In this document: positions 22,701-31,389 of the stretch, piece after piece
How positions within the stretch are numbered: position 1 is the stretch's first letter
How the letters are laid out: each line of letters opens with the position of its first letter
Assembly: GCA_015680905.1 (NCBI GenBank)
Contig: CM027381.1
Coordinates: 71,661,501-71,725,500, forward strand
DNA: 64,000 nucleotides
Reading direction: 5' to 3'
DNA from: Coptis chinensis
Lineage: Eukaryota; Streptophyta; Magnoliopsida; Ranunculales; Ranunculaceae
Translations under genes and position numbers: made by a program
The notes under the pieces: generated by a model
What the model saw: the letters and a program-made list of their open reading frames with translations, nothing else
What the model was told of the DNA's origin: nothing
Database searches by the model: none

Positions 22701-25700
22701 CATAGCTTCAAACTTGGCATTCAAACCCTGATAATTTTCTTCTAGGTGTTCCATCTCTGGTTTCTTGATATACGGCATAAAAATTAAAACTTTGATCTTG
22801 AAAGAAGACAAAGACAGAAAATTAATTTTCGGATGAACAGTAACGCAATGAATAGCAATGTGTGAATAGTGTTTCCGATGAACAGTGTTTCGTGAACAGT
22901 ACCGATTAACAATAACACAGAAAATTAAAAACGAATAAAAAAAAGAAAAATTGTATTTTACTCAGGAATGATTCGTGCTCCGATACCAAATGATATAGAT
23001 TAAACTGGCGGAAGCTTCTGTTTATCAAATCTACTCTTGAATTAAACAAAACAACTAAAACTAAAACAAATCTTTATTTCTCTCTGAAATATTCTTAATA
23101 ACACAACTCTCCCTGAACCCTAATTACCAACCCATTATTTATACTAATCCTAAAAACTATAAACCAATAGGAACATGACATATGTCAACAACTAAATAAA
23201 ATAACTAAACTAGTGGGTTCGCGGCCCATGGGCTTGACCATGCTGATGTCCACATCAGTTACAGTCATTCACATTTTTGCCTCCAAGAACCTAAAACCTT
23301 TTGAACCATATTAGCGCAATCAATGCCACTTGTGCGATCATCTTCAAGGACCAAAGGGTATATAACATTTGTACTTGTCCTCAATCCTGCTTCCCTAGAG
23401 TCTGCCTCATTTTGGGATCAGAAAAGCAACCTTAGGACCTCGACTCCAGTAATTATATCTTCTTCTCTATCTATGTGTTCTGAAGTAACTTTTAAAACTG
23501 CTGTACATATCAAGTTATAACCAATTCTTGCGTCCGCTTAAATGCACAATGTTTGTCCTAAAGCTGTAAATGCCTCCACATCAGGTCTTCTTTCTTTGAT
23601 AATCTAATTCCCTGTAGAACGATGAAGAATAACAAAGTTAATGAGAAAATATATAGCGTTCTAGGATTATATCAGGTGTTCTGTTACGGTGACACCACTT
23701 AAGAAGGATGAAAGAATCACAAAGAAACGTCTAGCTTAATCTTTAAGGTACAGTGATTCTTACTAGTACATCTGAACATACAGTTTTGGAAGTCTCAAAA
23801 CGTTCCTGTACTTGATAAAAACTCCAAATTTTGGTACTCTTTATTAATTTTCATGGATTTATTGCGTGTTTTCCAATAAATTGTTTGGGTTCTTCTGTCG
23901 CTACTGTGTTAGCTCATTTTCATCTAATAATTTGGAGTTTAAATTCTGGGAGCAACATTTAGTCATGTAGAGGCTTAAATTTGATGAGCTTGTGCTTAAC
24001 TGGGACTCCATCCTGTTGTAATTTTCATTCATCTATTTGGGTGGTGTCTCCTTTCATTAGTGCCTTGCTAACGAAGTAAGAGGTGGACTGGAAAATGATG
24101 AGTGGGCCAAAGGATGCACGTGTAGTTAGGATGCCTATAGACCTCCCTTCTATTGGTTGTATTCTAACATATTTTCTCTTTAATGGAACTGAGTTTTGTT
24201 TGTGAAAACAACTGGAGTTTAACATTGTTGTAGTCATAGGTAGGGGACTGTTGAATTAAAGGAATAAGCTAGTTCTTGAAGGGAGGAGAAAAGACTTAAT
24301 AGATTAATAGTACAGTAAAGAAGTATTTTTTGATGAGATTGGATTGTTTGCACCAGGAAGTGGAGGTTTAAGTGTTCAACCTCTTGTCTGTCTGTTTTCC
24401 CTCACAAAAACATCAAGTTTGATGTTATACAACATCACCACTTCGGAATACAAACCACGACTGTTGCGTCACATGAAATGTGATGTTATTATGGTGATAA
24501 AGAGAGGGAGCAGATGTCAAACCTCATTTCCTGGTTGCCTTTGATCTGGTCTCTTGTCAGATGGAGATCCCATGTAAATGATTGTATCTTGTCTTAGCTC
24601 CTGGCTGCTTCGCAGTTTCTATCTAAATTCTTAATGAGTTTTTCTAAGTCCCATTGACAATACACGTGTCGGTGTGTCCAACATGAATAGGGAGTGTTCG
24701 ACACGACGACCTATCTGAAGTAGGACATGGGGACACAGCTACTTAAAAAGAAAACTATTACTATTATTTAGCTACACAACTAATTCTTGGGCTCAAGACC
24801 TTACAAAGTGCCTCCTTGCAAATAAATAATTGTGAAAGTGGCATATCATGGAGTTTTACGTTTGTAATTATGTTATTAGATTTTTGCTTAGTCTTTTAGG
24901 GTATAGAAGAAACCCTAATTTGAAATCGTATGCACAAACGTGTCCGTGTGTTCTACATGACTACACGAGTGTCTGTGTCAATTAATGGAATTTTTAAAGA
25001 GTATGAAGTGTCCATGTTACTTAAATTTTTTTTACAATCTCTCATCGTTGTTGTCATCTCATCGTATTACTATTAGTATTGTTATTAATACTATTTGATT
25101 TATCGAGTTGTGGATACGCGATTGCTGAAACCCACATTTTTTATGTCGTAGCAAGTCGCTGACAAAACTCATTTAAACTTTATGTCATTTTTTATAAGAT
25201 TGATATATCCTTGTTGGATGAATAAACAATATATTGTGTCTTACAGGATGTATATTGTCTAGACGCAGATGGTTCTCTTTTCGACGCTGCCTTGCTTTCA
25301 GCTGTTGCTGCGTTTTCACATTGTAAGATATGCTTATCTTTGTTTCTTTTCTTTATGATTTTTTTTTCCCTTATTTATCTTTATTTCTTTTCTAAATGTC
25401 ATTCTTGTTGACTATTTAATATTGCTGAAAATGTTTTATATTGTTACATAGTGATTGTGCATTAAGGTCTTGGGTTGTGATGGAATCTGGCGGTGCTTAG
25501 TCATCAATGTCATGTAGTAGTGCATAATCACCAATTATAATGACTAATGGGCATTTGGTTAAACTTAATTTCATCTTTTAAGTATGAAATTCAAGAAGTC
25601 AAGACTTAGAGGGTCTGGTGACAACCAAAAAAAGTTGCAACATTTCTTAAAAATAAGAGGAAAAATGTAAGTCACCCATGGGCAATTTTTTTTGGAGAAA

Positions 25701-26815
25701 TATGAAAGTTTTGAATTAGTTAAGTCATTGGACCATCTAGCTACCTCGCTTTCGGATGGTTTGCTAAGCAATTCATTCATTACTCTATTCAGTTTTGTTT
25801 ATTAATTTAGACTTAAGTTCAGTTCAGAGTTAATGTTAGTTTTACCTCTAAGACTTGATGCTTGAAAAAGAAGATTAGGTAGGAAAAGACAAGGTCGTTC
25901 TCAATTTGTAGTACAATTGTTTTGTGCCCTTAGAATCACTTGTTATAGCCGTCATTGCGCTAAGGAAGAAGTAGGAATGTCCCTGCTATGCAGTGGAAGC
26001 CCATGTAACTTCCATTATACCAGACTTCACTGGAGCGATCCTCATTATGTTGTTCTCTTGAACTTCTTTTGACATGGATGTCAATCAGTTCTAATGGGCG
26101 TCTCAATAGTGGAAAAAGTCTAAACTATCTTGGAACACTATCCAAATTTCAGTGTACATGCTCCAACAAATAGAGCCTGGTCTCCTTGTGTTTCAGTTAA
26201 CTAACCCTACACTTGTCCTTGCCCTATCTTACTGTATGTATGTTTCCCTTGTAGTACACATCCCTGCCATTTCTGTCAACGATGATGGAAGAGTAGTTGC
26301 TGTTTCAGAGGAGGAAGTAGAATCCAATCTGGTGAAAGAGCCATTTAACCAATCTACAAGGAAACTCAAATTGAGTTGCATGCCATTCTCATTGACATGC
26401 ATTCTTCACAAAAAGCATATATTGGCAGACCCCACTGGAGAGGAAGAGTCTGTCATGGAAAGTTTTGTAACTGTGGTTTTGGATTTGTCCGGCCAGCTTG
26501 TGTCCTTTAACAAGCCAGGTGGACCTGTTCTTGCATACACTTCAGCTGTTCAGGTTTGTCTCATGTTACTCAGTTCAAGAAGCTATAAGATCGTAAGTTG
26601 CAAACGGTGAACCACATAATGAGTCACCTTGTTAAATGTTTCTGAAATCTAATTCCATGTTTTCAAATCTGCTTTCACATGAGAGTGTTGGCATTCGATG
26701 CTGGGGGTAACAGGTTATATGGTGGTTGCAGGATTGTATTGCACTCACAAGGCAGAGAGTGAAGGAACTCCAGAACATTCTAAATGATGCCATTGCTGAT
26801 ATGGAACTTGATTAG
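16793..26815 (+). CDS. RRP43: Exosome complex subunit RRP43 (RNase PH fold)
   Basis: RRP43 is one of six RNase PH-like subunits of the exosome ring, which threads RNA for 3' to 5' processing and decay in nucleus and cytoplasm; plant RRP43 is a structural subunit. Eight exons: 16793-16946, 17025-17074, 17157-17226, 17345-17450, 19534-19600, 25247-25322, 26255-26553 and 26732-26815, all GT-AG with matching phases, giving 301 residues, the expected length. Landmarks: FRRLFPLRFYERHL and SIRPDARPLGKARDT (N-term), ADGSALVKTGHT, DFHMPPICSPLIRPGRPAE, LKELCLISGKAAWMAYL, DVYCLDADGSLFDAALL, PFSLTCILHKKHILADPTGE, LVSFNKPGG. The chosen start gives MDASENLAGEM, close to the family; an in-frame ATG at 16754 would add 13 residues. 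Intron 5 is 5.6 kb because of two transposons, yet the coding sequence is intact. Confidence 0.93.
18400..18463. repeat. Short tandem duplication in RRP43 intron 4
   Basis: The unit GAGTAAAACTTATTTTAA followed by .GCGCATTG occurs twice back to back. The remainder of this 2.1 kb intron shows no recognised element. Confidence 0.6.
19922..20438. mobile_element. hAT-type MITE, 517 bp, in RRP43 intron 5
   Basis: The ends are TAGGGGTGCAA and TTGCACCCCTA, flanked by the 8 bp duplication GAAGTTGA (19914-19921 and 20439-20446). The 8 bp duplication is typical of hAT elements. The interior is filled with the word ATCCGAA/TTCGGAT on both strands (CGGATATCCGAAAC and similar), so each half can fold on itself. 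No coding capacity. Confidence 0.9.
20473..20740 (-). repeat. LTR (3' LTR in element orientation)
   Basis: 268 bp, TGATGTAGATTAAACTGG to GATGTCCGCATCA as read on the plus strand; paired with 22991-23257 and preceded by GTTAC. Confidence 0.9.
20773..22811 (-). pseudogene. Decayed gag of the LTR retrotransposon
   Basis: The minus strand encodes, in order: an N-terminal Gln/Pro-rich region (22811-22233), further Pro/Gln-rich pieces (22181-21873, 21845-21642), the retrotransposon gag domain beginning DIKIDVPEFDGKMDADVF (21591 onward) and continuing through WWDEYQRGRP, WSKMKRTLRKEFVPNNYERD and VQEYTEAFNLL, then a CCHC zinc knuckle CFECGVIGHIDAEC (C-x2-C-x4-H-x4-C) and a short acidic tail ending near 20773. 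Gag packages element RNA in virus-like particles. The frame is interrupted by a TAG inside the gag domain near 21408 and by stops or frameshifts between the Pro-rich pieces, so this copy cannot make full-length Gag. Confidence 0.85.
22977..22988 (-). other. Primer-binding site (initiator Met tRNA type)
   Basis: TGGTATCGGAGC on the minus strand, two bases from the LTR edge at 22991; differs at one base from the common plant form TGGTATCAGAGC. It fixes the element's orientation as minus. Confidence 0.75.
22991..23257 (-). repeat. LTR (5' LTR in element orientation)
   Basis: 267 bp, TGATATAGATTAAACTGG to GATGTCCACATCA on the plus strand; followed by GTTAC. Confidence 0.9.
23272..23612 (-). pseudogene. 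Coding-like antisense patch, family not recognised
   Basis: In one minus-strand frame about 110 residues read like ordinary protein (ERRPDVEAFTALGQTLC, then ADARIGYNLICTAVLKVTSE, EDIITGVEVLRLLF and LVLEDDRTSGIDCANMVQKV) with two stops. It lies just beyond the retrotransposon in RRP43 intron 5, antisense to the gene. I cannot name a family. It could be a captured gene remnant or chance. Confidence 0.25.
24660..25030. repeat. GTGTCC/GGACAC-rich dispersed repeat, copy 2
   Basis: The ends carry CACGTGTCGGTGTGTCC..ACATG and ACGTGTCCGTGTGTTC..ACATG..GTGTCCATGTTACTTAA, the same vocabulary as 590-762. The middle is ordinary AT-rich DNA. It lies in RRP43 intron 5. Confidence 0.45.
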
Positions 26816-27480
26816 GTTCCTATAAAAGCAGGGTGCTCTTTTTTTGTTTCAGTTTCTTTTTGGGAGGGAGAAAGAAGCATGTTTGTTACTAAGCAATTAA
26901 GCAGGTAGAGTTTTTGCTGTGCTTTTCAATTCTGTATATTCTCCTGTTATTGTCTCCTGTTCTGATATTTGACATGGTCATGAAACAGTCTTACACACTG
27001 AAGGCTAGTTTTAATATATTGAATTCGCTTGGTTCTTGGGTTTCATAGTTTTGTTGAATATCTGGTCATTGCTTTCCAAGTGTTTTTACTCCCGAATTGA
27101 TAGTTGAAGAAGCTTTCCTGTGCAGTTAGTTGCATATTGGCCTATCGGCATCTTTATTGGCCGAAAGCAGCTTAATTAGGCTAACTTCCTAGGGGGTGGC
27201 AAAAGAAACAAATCAGCTTAGTATAAAGGTCTAGACTGACTTCTCTTTCAAAACAAACCAAATTTGTGGTGTTTCATTTTATTCATTTAACTCTAAATCG
27301 GTAGATAAATTAGTGTCTTATCTCATTGGCATTTAGTGCTTAGATTCTCAACGTATGGGGAATTATTATATATATTTGCAGTTGAGAGGTCAGATGTTAC
27401 TACTGAAACACTAATTATCTAATAATGAACTTAAAATAAAGGAGTCTCAATTCTCAAACAGCTTGTCTAGAACTCATTAA

Positions 27481-27488
27481 TATATATA
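27481..27488 (+). promoter_or_regulatory. Candidate TATA box of the PMEI-like gene
   Basis: TATATATA followed by CCCTCATCC, 61 bases before the ATG at 27549; the spacing fits a start site near 27515 and a short 5' leader. Confidence 0.5.
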
Positions 27489-27548
27489 CCCTCATCCAAC
27501 ATCATCAGAGACGGGCAGAACATAACATTTCTTCGTCCAAGGAAAGCA

Positions 27549-28169
27549 ATGGCGTCCTTTAGTGTTTCTCCATGGTTTCTTCTTTGTGTCTCTTTCCTTG
27601 TCTTCTTCTCGACCCAATCTTACGCAAGCCATTACCATCAGCCCAAACACCACCACAATAACCAGCACCAGAACCACCACCGTGGCCACATTATCAACGC
27701 TGAGGCAGTGTGTCGCGAGGTCCACCCAGTCAACTACAATATATGTGTGTCCTTGTTCAAATCTGATCCTGGCGCTCGCAAGCCTACTAAGGAGTCTGCT
27801 CCCAAGATATTTATTAAAATTGCCTTGAACAACGTTACTAGTGCACATAAATACGCTCGTAACCTTTTGCAAACGACACTCGACCCTCCTTTGAAGTCCA
27901 CCATAATAACTTGTGATGAATTCTATTTTATGTCCATTCACACAGTACGAAAGGCTCTCTTATTTTTAGATAAGAAAGATTTTGGATCCGTTCGCAAGGA
28001 ATTGCGGTTAGTTCAAAAACATTTCACGAAATGCGAATCACTGTATGGTAAAAGGCCTGGGTTGGTGTCTCCATTGTCGTCAATTAACAAAGCAGCAGAA
28101 CAAATCTTGGCCATTTCTATTGATCTGAGCCGTCGTGTTGTTGCGCATAAGAATAAAAAAACTCAATGA
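27549..28169 (+). CDS. Secreted invertase/pectin methylesterase inhibitor-like protein
   Basis: Single-exon protein of 206 residues. Residues 1-26 form a signal peptide with a hydrophobic core (PWFLLCVSFLVFF) and likely cleavage after SYA. A His-rich spacer follows (30-47). The PMEI domain, a four-helix bundle, covers about 50-200 with the four conserved cysteines at 55, 66, 122 and 162: the first pair ten residues apart in VCREVHPVNYNICVSLF, the second pair 39 apart from TCDEFYF to KCESLYG. Family members inhibit pectin methylesterase or acid invertase in the cell wall or vacuole; which one cannot be told from sequence. The His-rich insert after the signal peptide is unusual and might bind metal, which is inference. 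The gene starts 733 bases after the RRP43 stop codon and has its own TATA box. Confidence 0.85.
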   Translation: MASFSVSPWFLLCVSFLVFFSTQSYASHYHQPKHHHNNQHQNHHRGHIINAEAVCREVHPVNYNICVSLFKSDPGARKPTKESAPKIFIKIALNNVTSAHKYARNLLQTTLDPPLKSTIITCDEFYFMSIHTVRKALLFLDKKDFGSVRKELRLVQKHFTKCESLYGKRPGLVSPLSSINKAAEQILAISIDLSRRVVAHKNKKTQ

Positions 28170-28471
28170 GATGTTTGATTTTGTTTTTCAAAATCCGCTC
28201 ATTTTTTCTAGATTTTTAAATTAGTTTTTCATACGCATACTTGCTATTAATATTTGTTTGGATCATTGCATCACTTAATTAATAATGGCCAGGCTCGTTA
28301 CTCTAATGATCAGCTCAATAACAGGTATATTTCATGCTAAAGAAGTACTATAATATATATAAAATAAGCGATTTTCCGTCATAGCAAAAAAGCTTATATT
28401 TGTACGTGACTATGACTCCATGAGAAAGCGTAGTTCCATCTTAGGAAATAACATCCTTGCATCGTAACTTG

Positions 28472-28818
28472 TTAAAACATTCCCAATGCAAGTCAGTATT
28501 TTTCATCTCCATATAGGCTCAATTTCTCCTTTTTGCTATCGTTTTGGTGAAAAGCTTGAATCTCGAACGGAATGTTTGATTCCATATGAATGTCCGAAAA
28601 AAAAATTGAAAAAATATAAAAAAACACACGAGACGGAATAAAAAGTTCCGTCTGAAGTTCACAACTCAACAACTATCTCGGTAGCAACTGCTACTCTCGT
28701 TTTGACTTAGTGACAAGTAATCGACTTTGTCACCCTTGCATTGGGCAAGTGTTTTTTGATAAAAAACGGTGAAAATTCTCGATTTCCCTCAATACTGACT
28801 TGGGTTGGAAATGCTATT
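28472..28818. repeat. GACGGAATG MITE-like family, diverged copy
   Basis: Left end ACATTCCCAATGCAAGTCAG, interior CGAACGGAATGTTTGATTCC and GAGACGGAATAAAAAGTTCC, and a degenerate inverted end. The same family occurs at 29131-29890 and 37716-38459. Confidence 0.6.
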
Positions 28819-29130
28819 AGGCACTATCTAATGCAAAATTGAGTTTAAAGACCCGATGGAATCTAAAATCCAATGTGTGCACCATTTTATGATCTAATTC
28901 TTACAACGACTTTGTAAGGCTTAACCTTTTTGCAATGAACACCTTCAACCCCAATAACTGTTTAAAAAAAACGAAACAAAAGAAAAAAAGAAAAATTTGT
29001 TATTTTAACTCACAATAAAATTATTTTGGAAACTCTACTTTGAGTCAAATTTTAACTACCTAAAGTTACATGATACTTAAATATATTTGTTAAGGACAAA
29101 AAAACTGTTAAATAGGAGCAAATATTTTGC

Positions 29131-29890
29131 TTTGTTAGAGCATTCCCAATGCAAACAACAACTTGTTACCTCCATATAGATACCACATATGACCATTTCT
29201 CCTTATAGTTATTTTCTTGGTGAGAGGCTATTAGGGGTTGCCTAAGAGCAAGTCCAATGGGGGGGGGTATATGGGCTGCTAAAGGGAAATATAGTACCCC
29301 AACCACAAAAATGTCATTCCAATGGGGTCGTTAAAAGGGTCTTAAATTTGGAAGGAGTTAAAAACCTAGCCAAAGTTAAGACCTTTGATAGCAGCTGCTA
29401 AAATAAGTTCGGGAGACGGGCGACATAATTTCTGCCGTCTGTGTATTAAATTTCGACGGACGGCTGCCATCCGTCCAAATTTTTTTTTAAAAATAATAGA
29501 CAGACGGCAGAAACTATGTCGTCCGTATCATTTAGCACTTCAAAACAGAAAACACGATTGGATTGGTTTTTTTATTTTGGGGAGCCAAATTTGGCTGGGC
29601 AAGCTAAAAGGCATATGTGACACTTTTAGCAGCTCTCCATTGGACTTGCTCTAATACAAATGTGACTTTACAATTCAAACAGAATGTTTTATTTCGTCTG
29701 AATGTAAAAAATGAAAAAATATATAAAAAAAAAAAACACACCGGACGGAATGAAACATCCTATCCGAAAGAAAAAAAAAATAGAAAAGAAAAACAAAACA
29801 AAAAAACTCGAAAAAAAATCTCGGGACGAATGAAACATCCTGTCTGAAAAAGACGAAAACAAAATCGAAAAAACACACGAAACGGAATAA
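29131..29890. repeat. GACGGAATG family copy split by a nested MITE
   Basis: Left part 29131-29245 begins GTTAGAGCATTCCCAATGCAA; right part 29652-29890 resumes with TACAAATGTGACTTTAC and carries GGACGGAATGAAACATCC repeats. The homologous copy at 37716 reads through this point (GCCCAATGCAAATGTG), so the MITE at 29246-29651 is a later insertion. Confidence 0.7.
29246..29651. mobile_element. Tourist/PIF-Harbinger-like MITE, 406 bp
   Basis: Terminal inverted repeat GAGCAAGTCCAATGG / CCATTGGACTTGCTC with TAA on both sides (29243-29245 and 29652-29654), the target preference of PIF/Harbinger elements. The interior holds a second inverted pair around GGGAGACGGGCGACATA and its complement. It is inserted in an older repeat. 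No coding capacity. Confidence 0.8.
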
Positions 29891-30407
29891 AATATTCTTT
29901 ATTTTTACCATCCAAACTAACTATTGACTATACTACTTTTAAATGTACAAAAAATAAATAAATACCCAAATAATTTCAATTACTTCTACTTGAAGTTGCT
30001 TCTAGTTATATTTTTTTTGCCAAACCCCCATAAGATTCATGACTTTGCAGTGGTGTATGCATTGATTGTGAGTGATGAAGACTGAAAGGGGACTAGAAGT
30101 TGGTCAGAGCAAGAGTTCGTATGTCCTTCCAGATTCCTATTTTTCTTTTCTTTTGTTACAATGATAATGACTAGGACTTGATAAGAATAATTCTCTTTTT
30201 CCTACTTATACCTTCGGTTAAACATGGTACGTTTTGTTAGATTGTCCATACTTTAATTGTGACCAGACGCTCGTTATTCAAAGGAAGATGCTAATGAATC
30301 ATCATATTCTGGTTTGGTTGACAAGTAGTTTGTTTCACGATGGCATTCAGTTTACAATTTTTTTATTATTTTATTATTTTTTTATTTTTTCGATAACTTT
30401 GTATACC

Positions 30408-30635
30408 ATCCTTAGATATATATTATAGCTATACCTTCTGGCTCTATTTTTCAATGCTTCAGAGAGTCTCTAATTTTTTTGTAAACTCTAACACTAATTA
30501 CGAAAGAAAAAAGGATTCCAAATCCTTAGATATATATTATAGCTATACCTCACAAATCTATTTTTTTGAAGCACTCACAGATCCGGACTCCAATTTTTTC
30601 TAAACTCTATTATTAATTACAAAAAAGTAGAATAT
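30408..30635. repeat. Tandem duplication, about 113 bp unit
   Basis: Both copies contain ATCCTTAGATATATATTATA and GCTATACCT, then AAACTCTA and TTAATTAC. The open frame 30234-30428 ends in this repeat and is not a gene. Confidence 0.7.
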
Positions 30636-31389
30636 AAATAAAGAAATAATCTCATATAAAGTTTCACAGTCTCCAACTTTTCCTAAATAATATAGCTAAT
30701 TAAGGAAAAAAATTGAGACGGACAACTAAATTGCTAACAACAGTAGTTTCAACAAAAAACGATTTTTCTAAAACCCTTACGCTACAAAGAATAGTTTCCA
30801 CACTAATCTCAGATGAAGTTTAACATAACAAAGTTTCTTTATAGAAAATGACAATGAATCTATGAAAGAACAAAGGGAAAAATGAATTGAGTTGCTTGAA
30901 CATTTACCACATATATGACTGGAAAAAAAGAAAAAAGTCAACGAATCATAAAATAAGTAACAGTGTACACAAAAAACAAATAAAATTGTATTGTATGCAC
31001 TATATATATGGGCCTAAAAAATAAAGTTGGATCAATTTAATGTGTCATCCACTGTGGGATTTAGACATTTAGTCATAGTTAAGAATTTCAAAAACCACAA
31101 TTCCGCCCACAATAATTACAACATATTCCAATTAAATTTATGAATTTTATAATTTCTAATTTTAACTATTTAACGAGATTTAGTTAAAGCAGACGTTGGC
31201 TTAAATAAATTATATAACTATGGATTTAGTTAAAATGAAAGTTGGGCTTAAATAAATTATATGCCAAACCAAAACAAATTACTATACATATGGAAAATTA
31301 AATTATACAAAAAATAACATCACAAAATATATAATAAAAAATAAATAAATAACGGTAAACCAATAATGACAAATATTTTAAAATATATA

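Larger units (their letters stand above)
20473..23257 (-). mobile_element. Gag-only LTR retrotransposon, 2,785 bp, minus orientation
   Basis: Two direct LTRs (20473-20740 and 22991-23257) begin TGAT and end ATCA and differ at about a dozen positions by eye. The 5 bp GTTAC is duplicated on both sides (20468-20472, 23258-23262). On the minus strand a primer-binding site TGGTATCGGAGC (22988-22977, one mismatch from the usual initiator-Met form) lies two bases after the LTR, and a purine tract GGGGAGAG (20748-20741) precedes the other LTR. Only gag is encoded; protease, reverse transcriptase, RNase H and integrase are absent, with no room for them. This matches the TR-GAG class of non-autonomous plant elements. 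It sits in RRP43 intron 5, antisense to the gene. Confidence 0.9.

Noticed and set aside
27492-27941. 149-codon minus-strand frame over the PMEI-like gene
   Set aside because: Antisense shadow; the plus frame has a signal peptide, PMEI cysteines and a TATA box.
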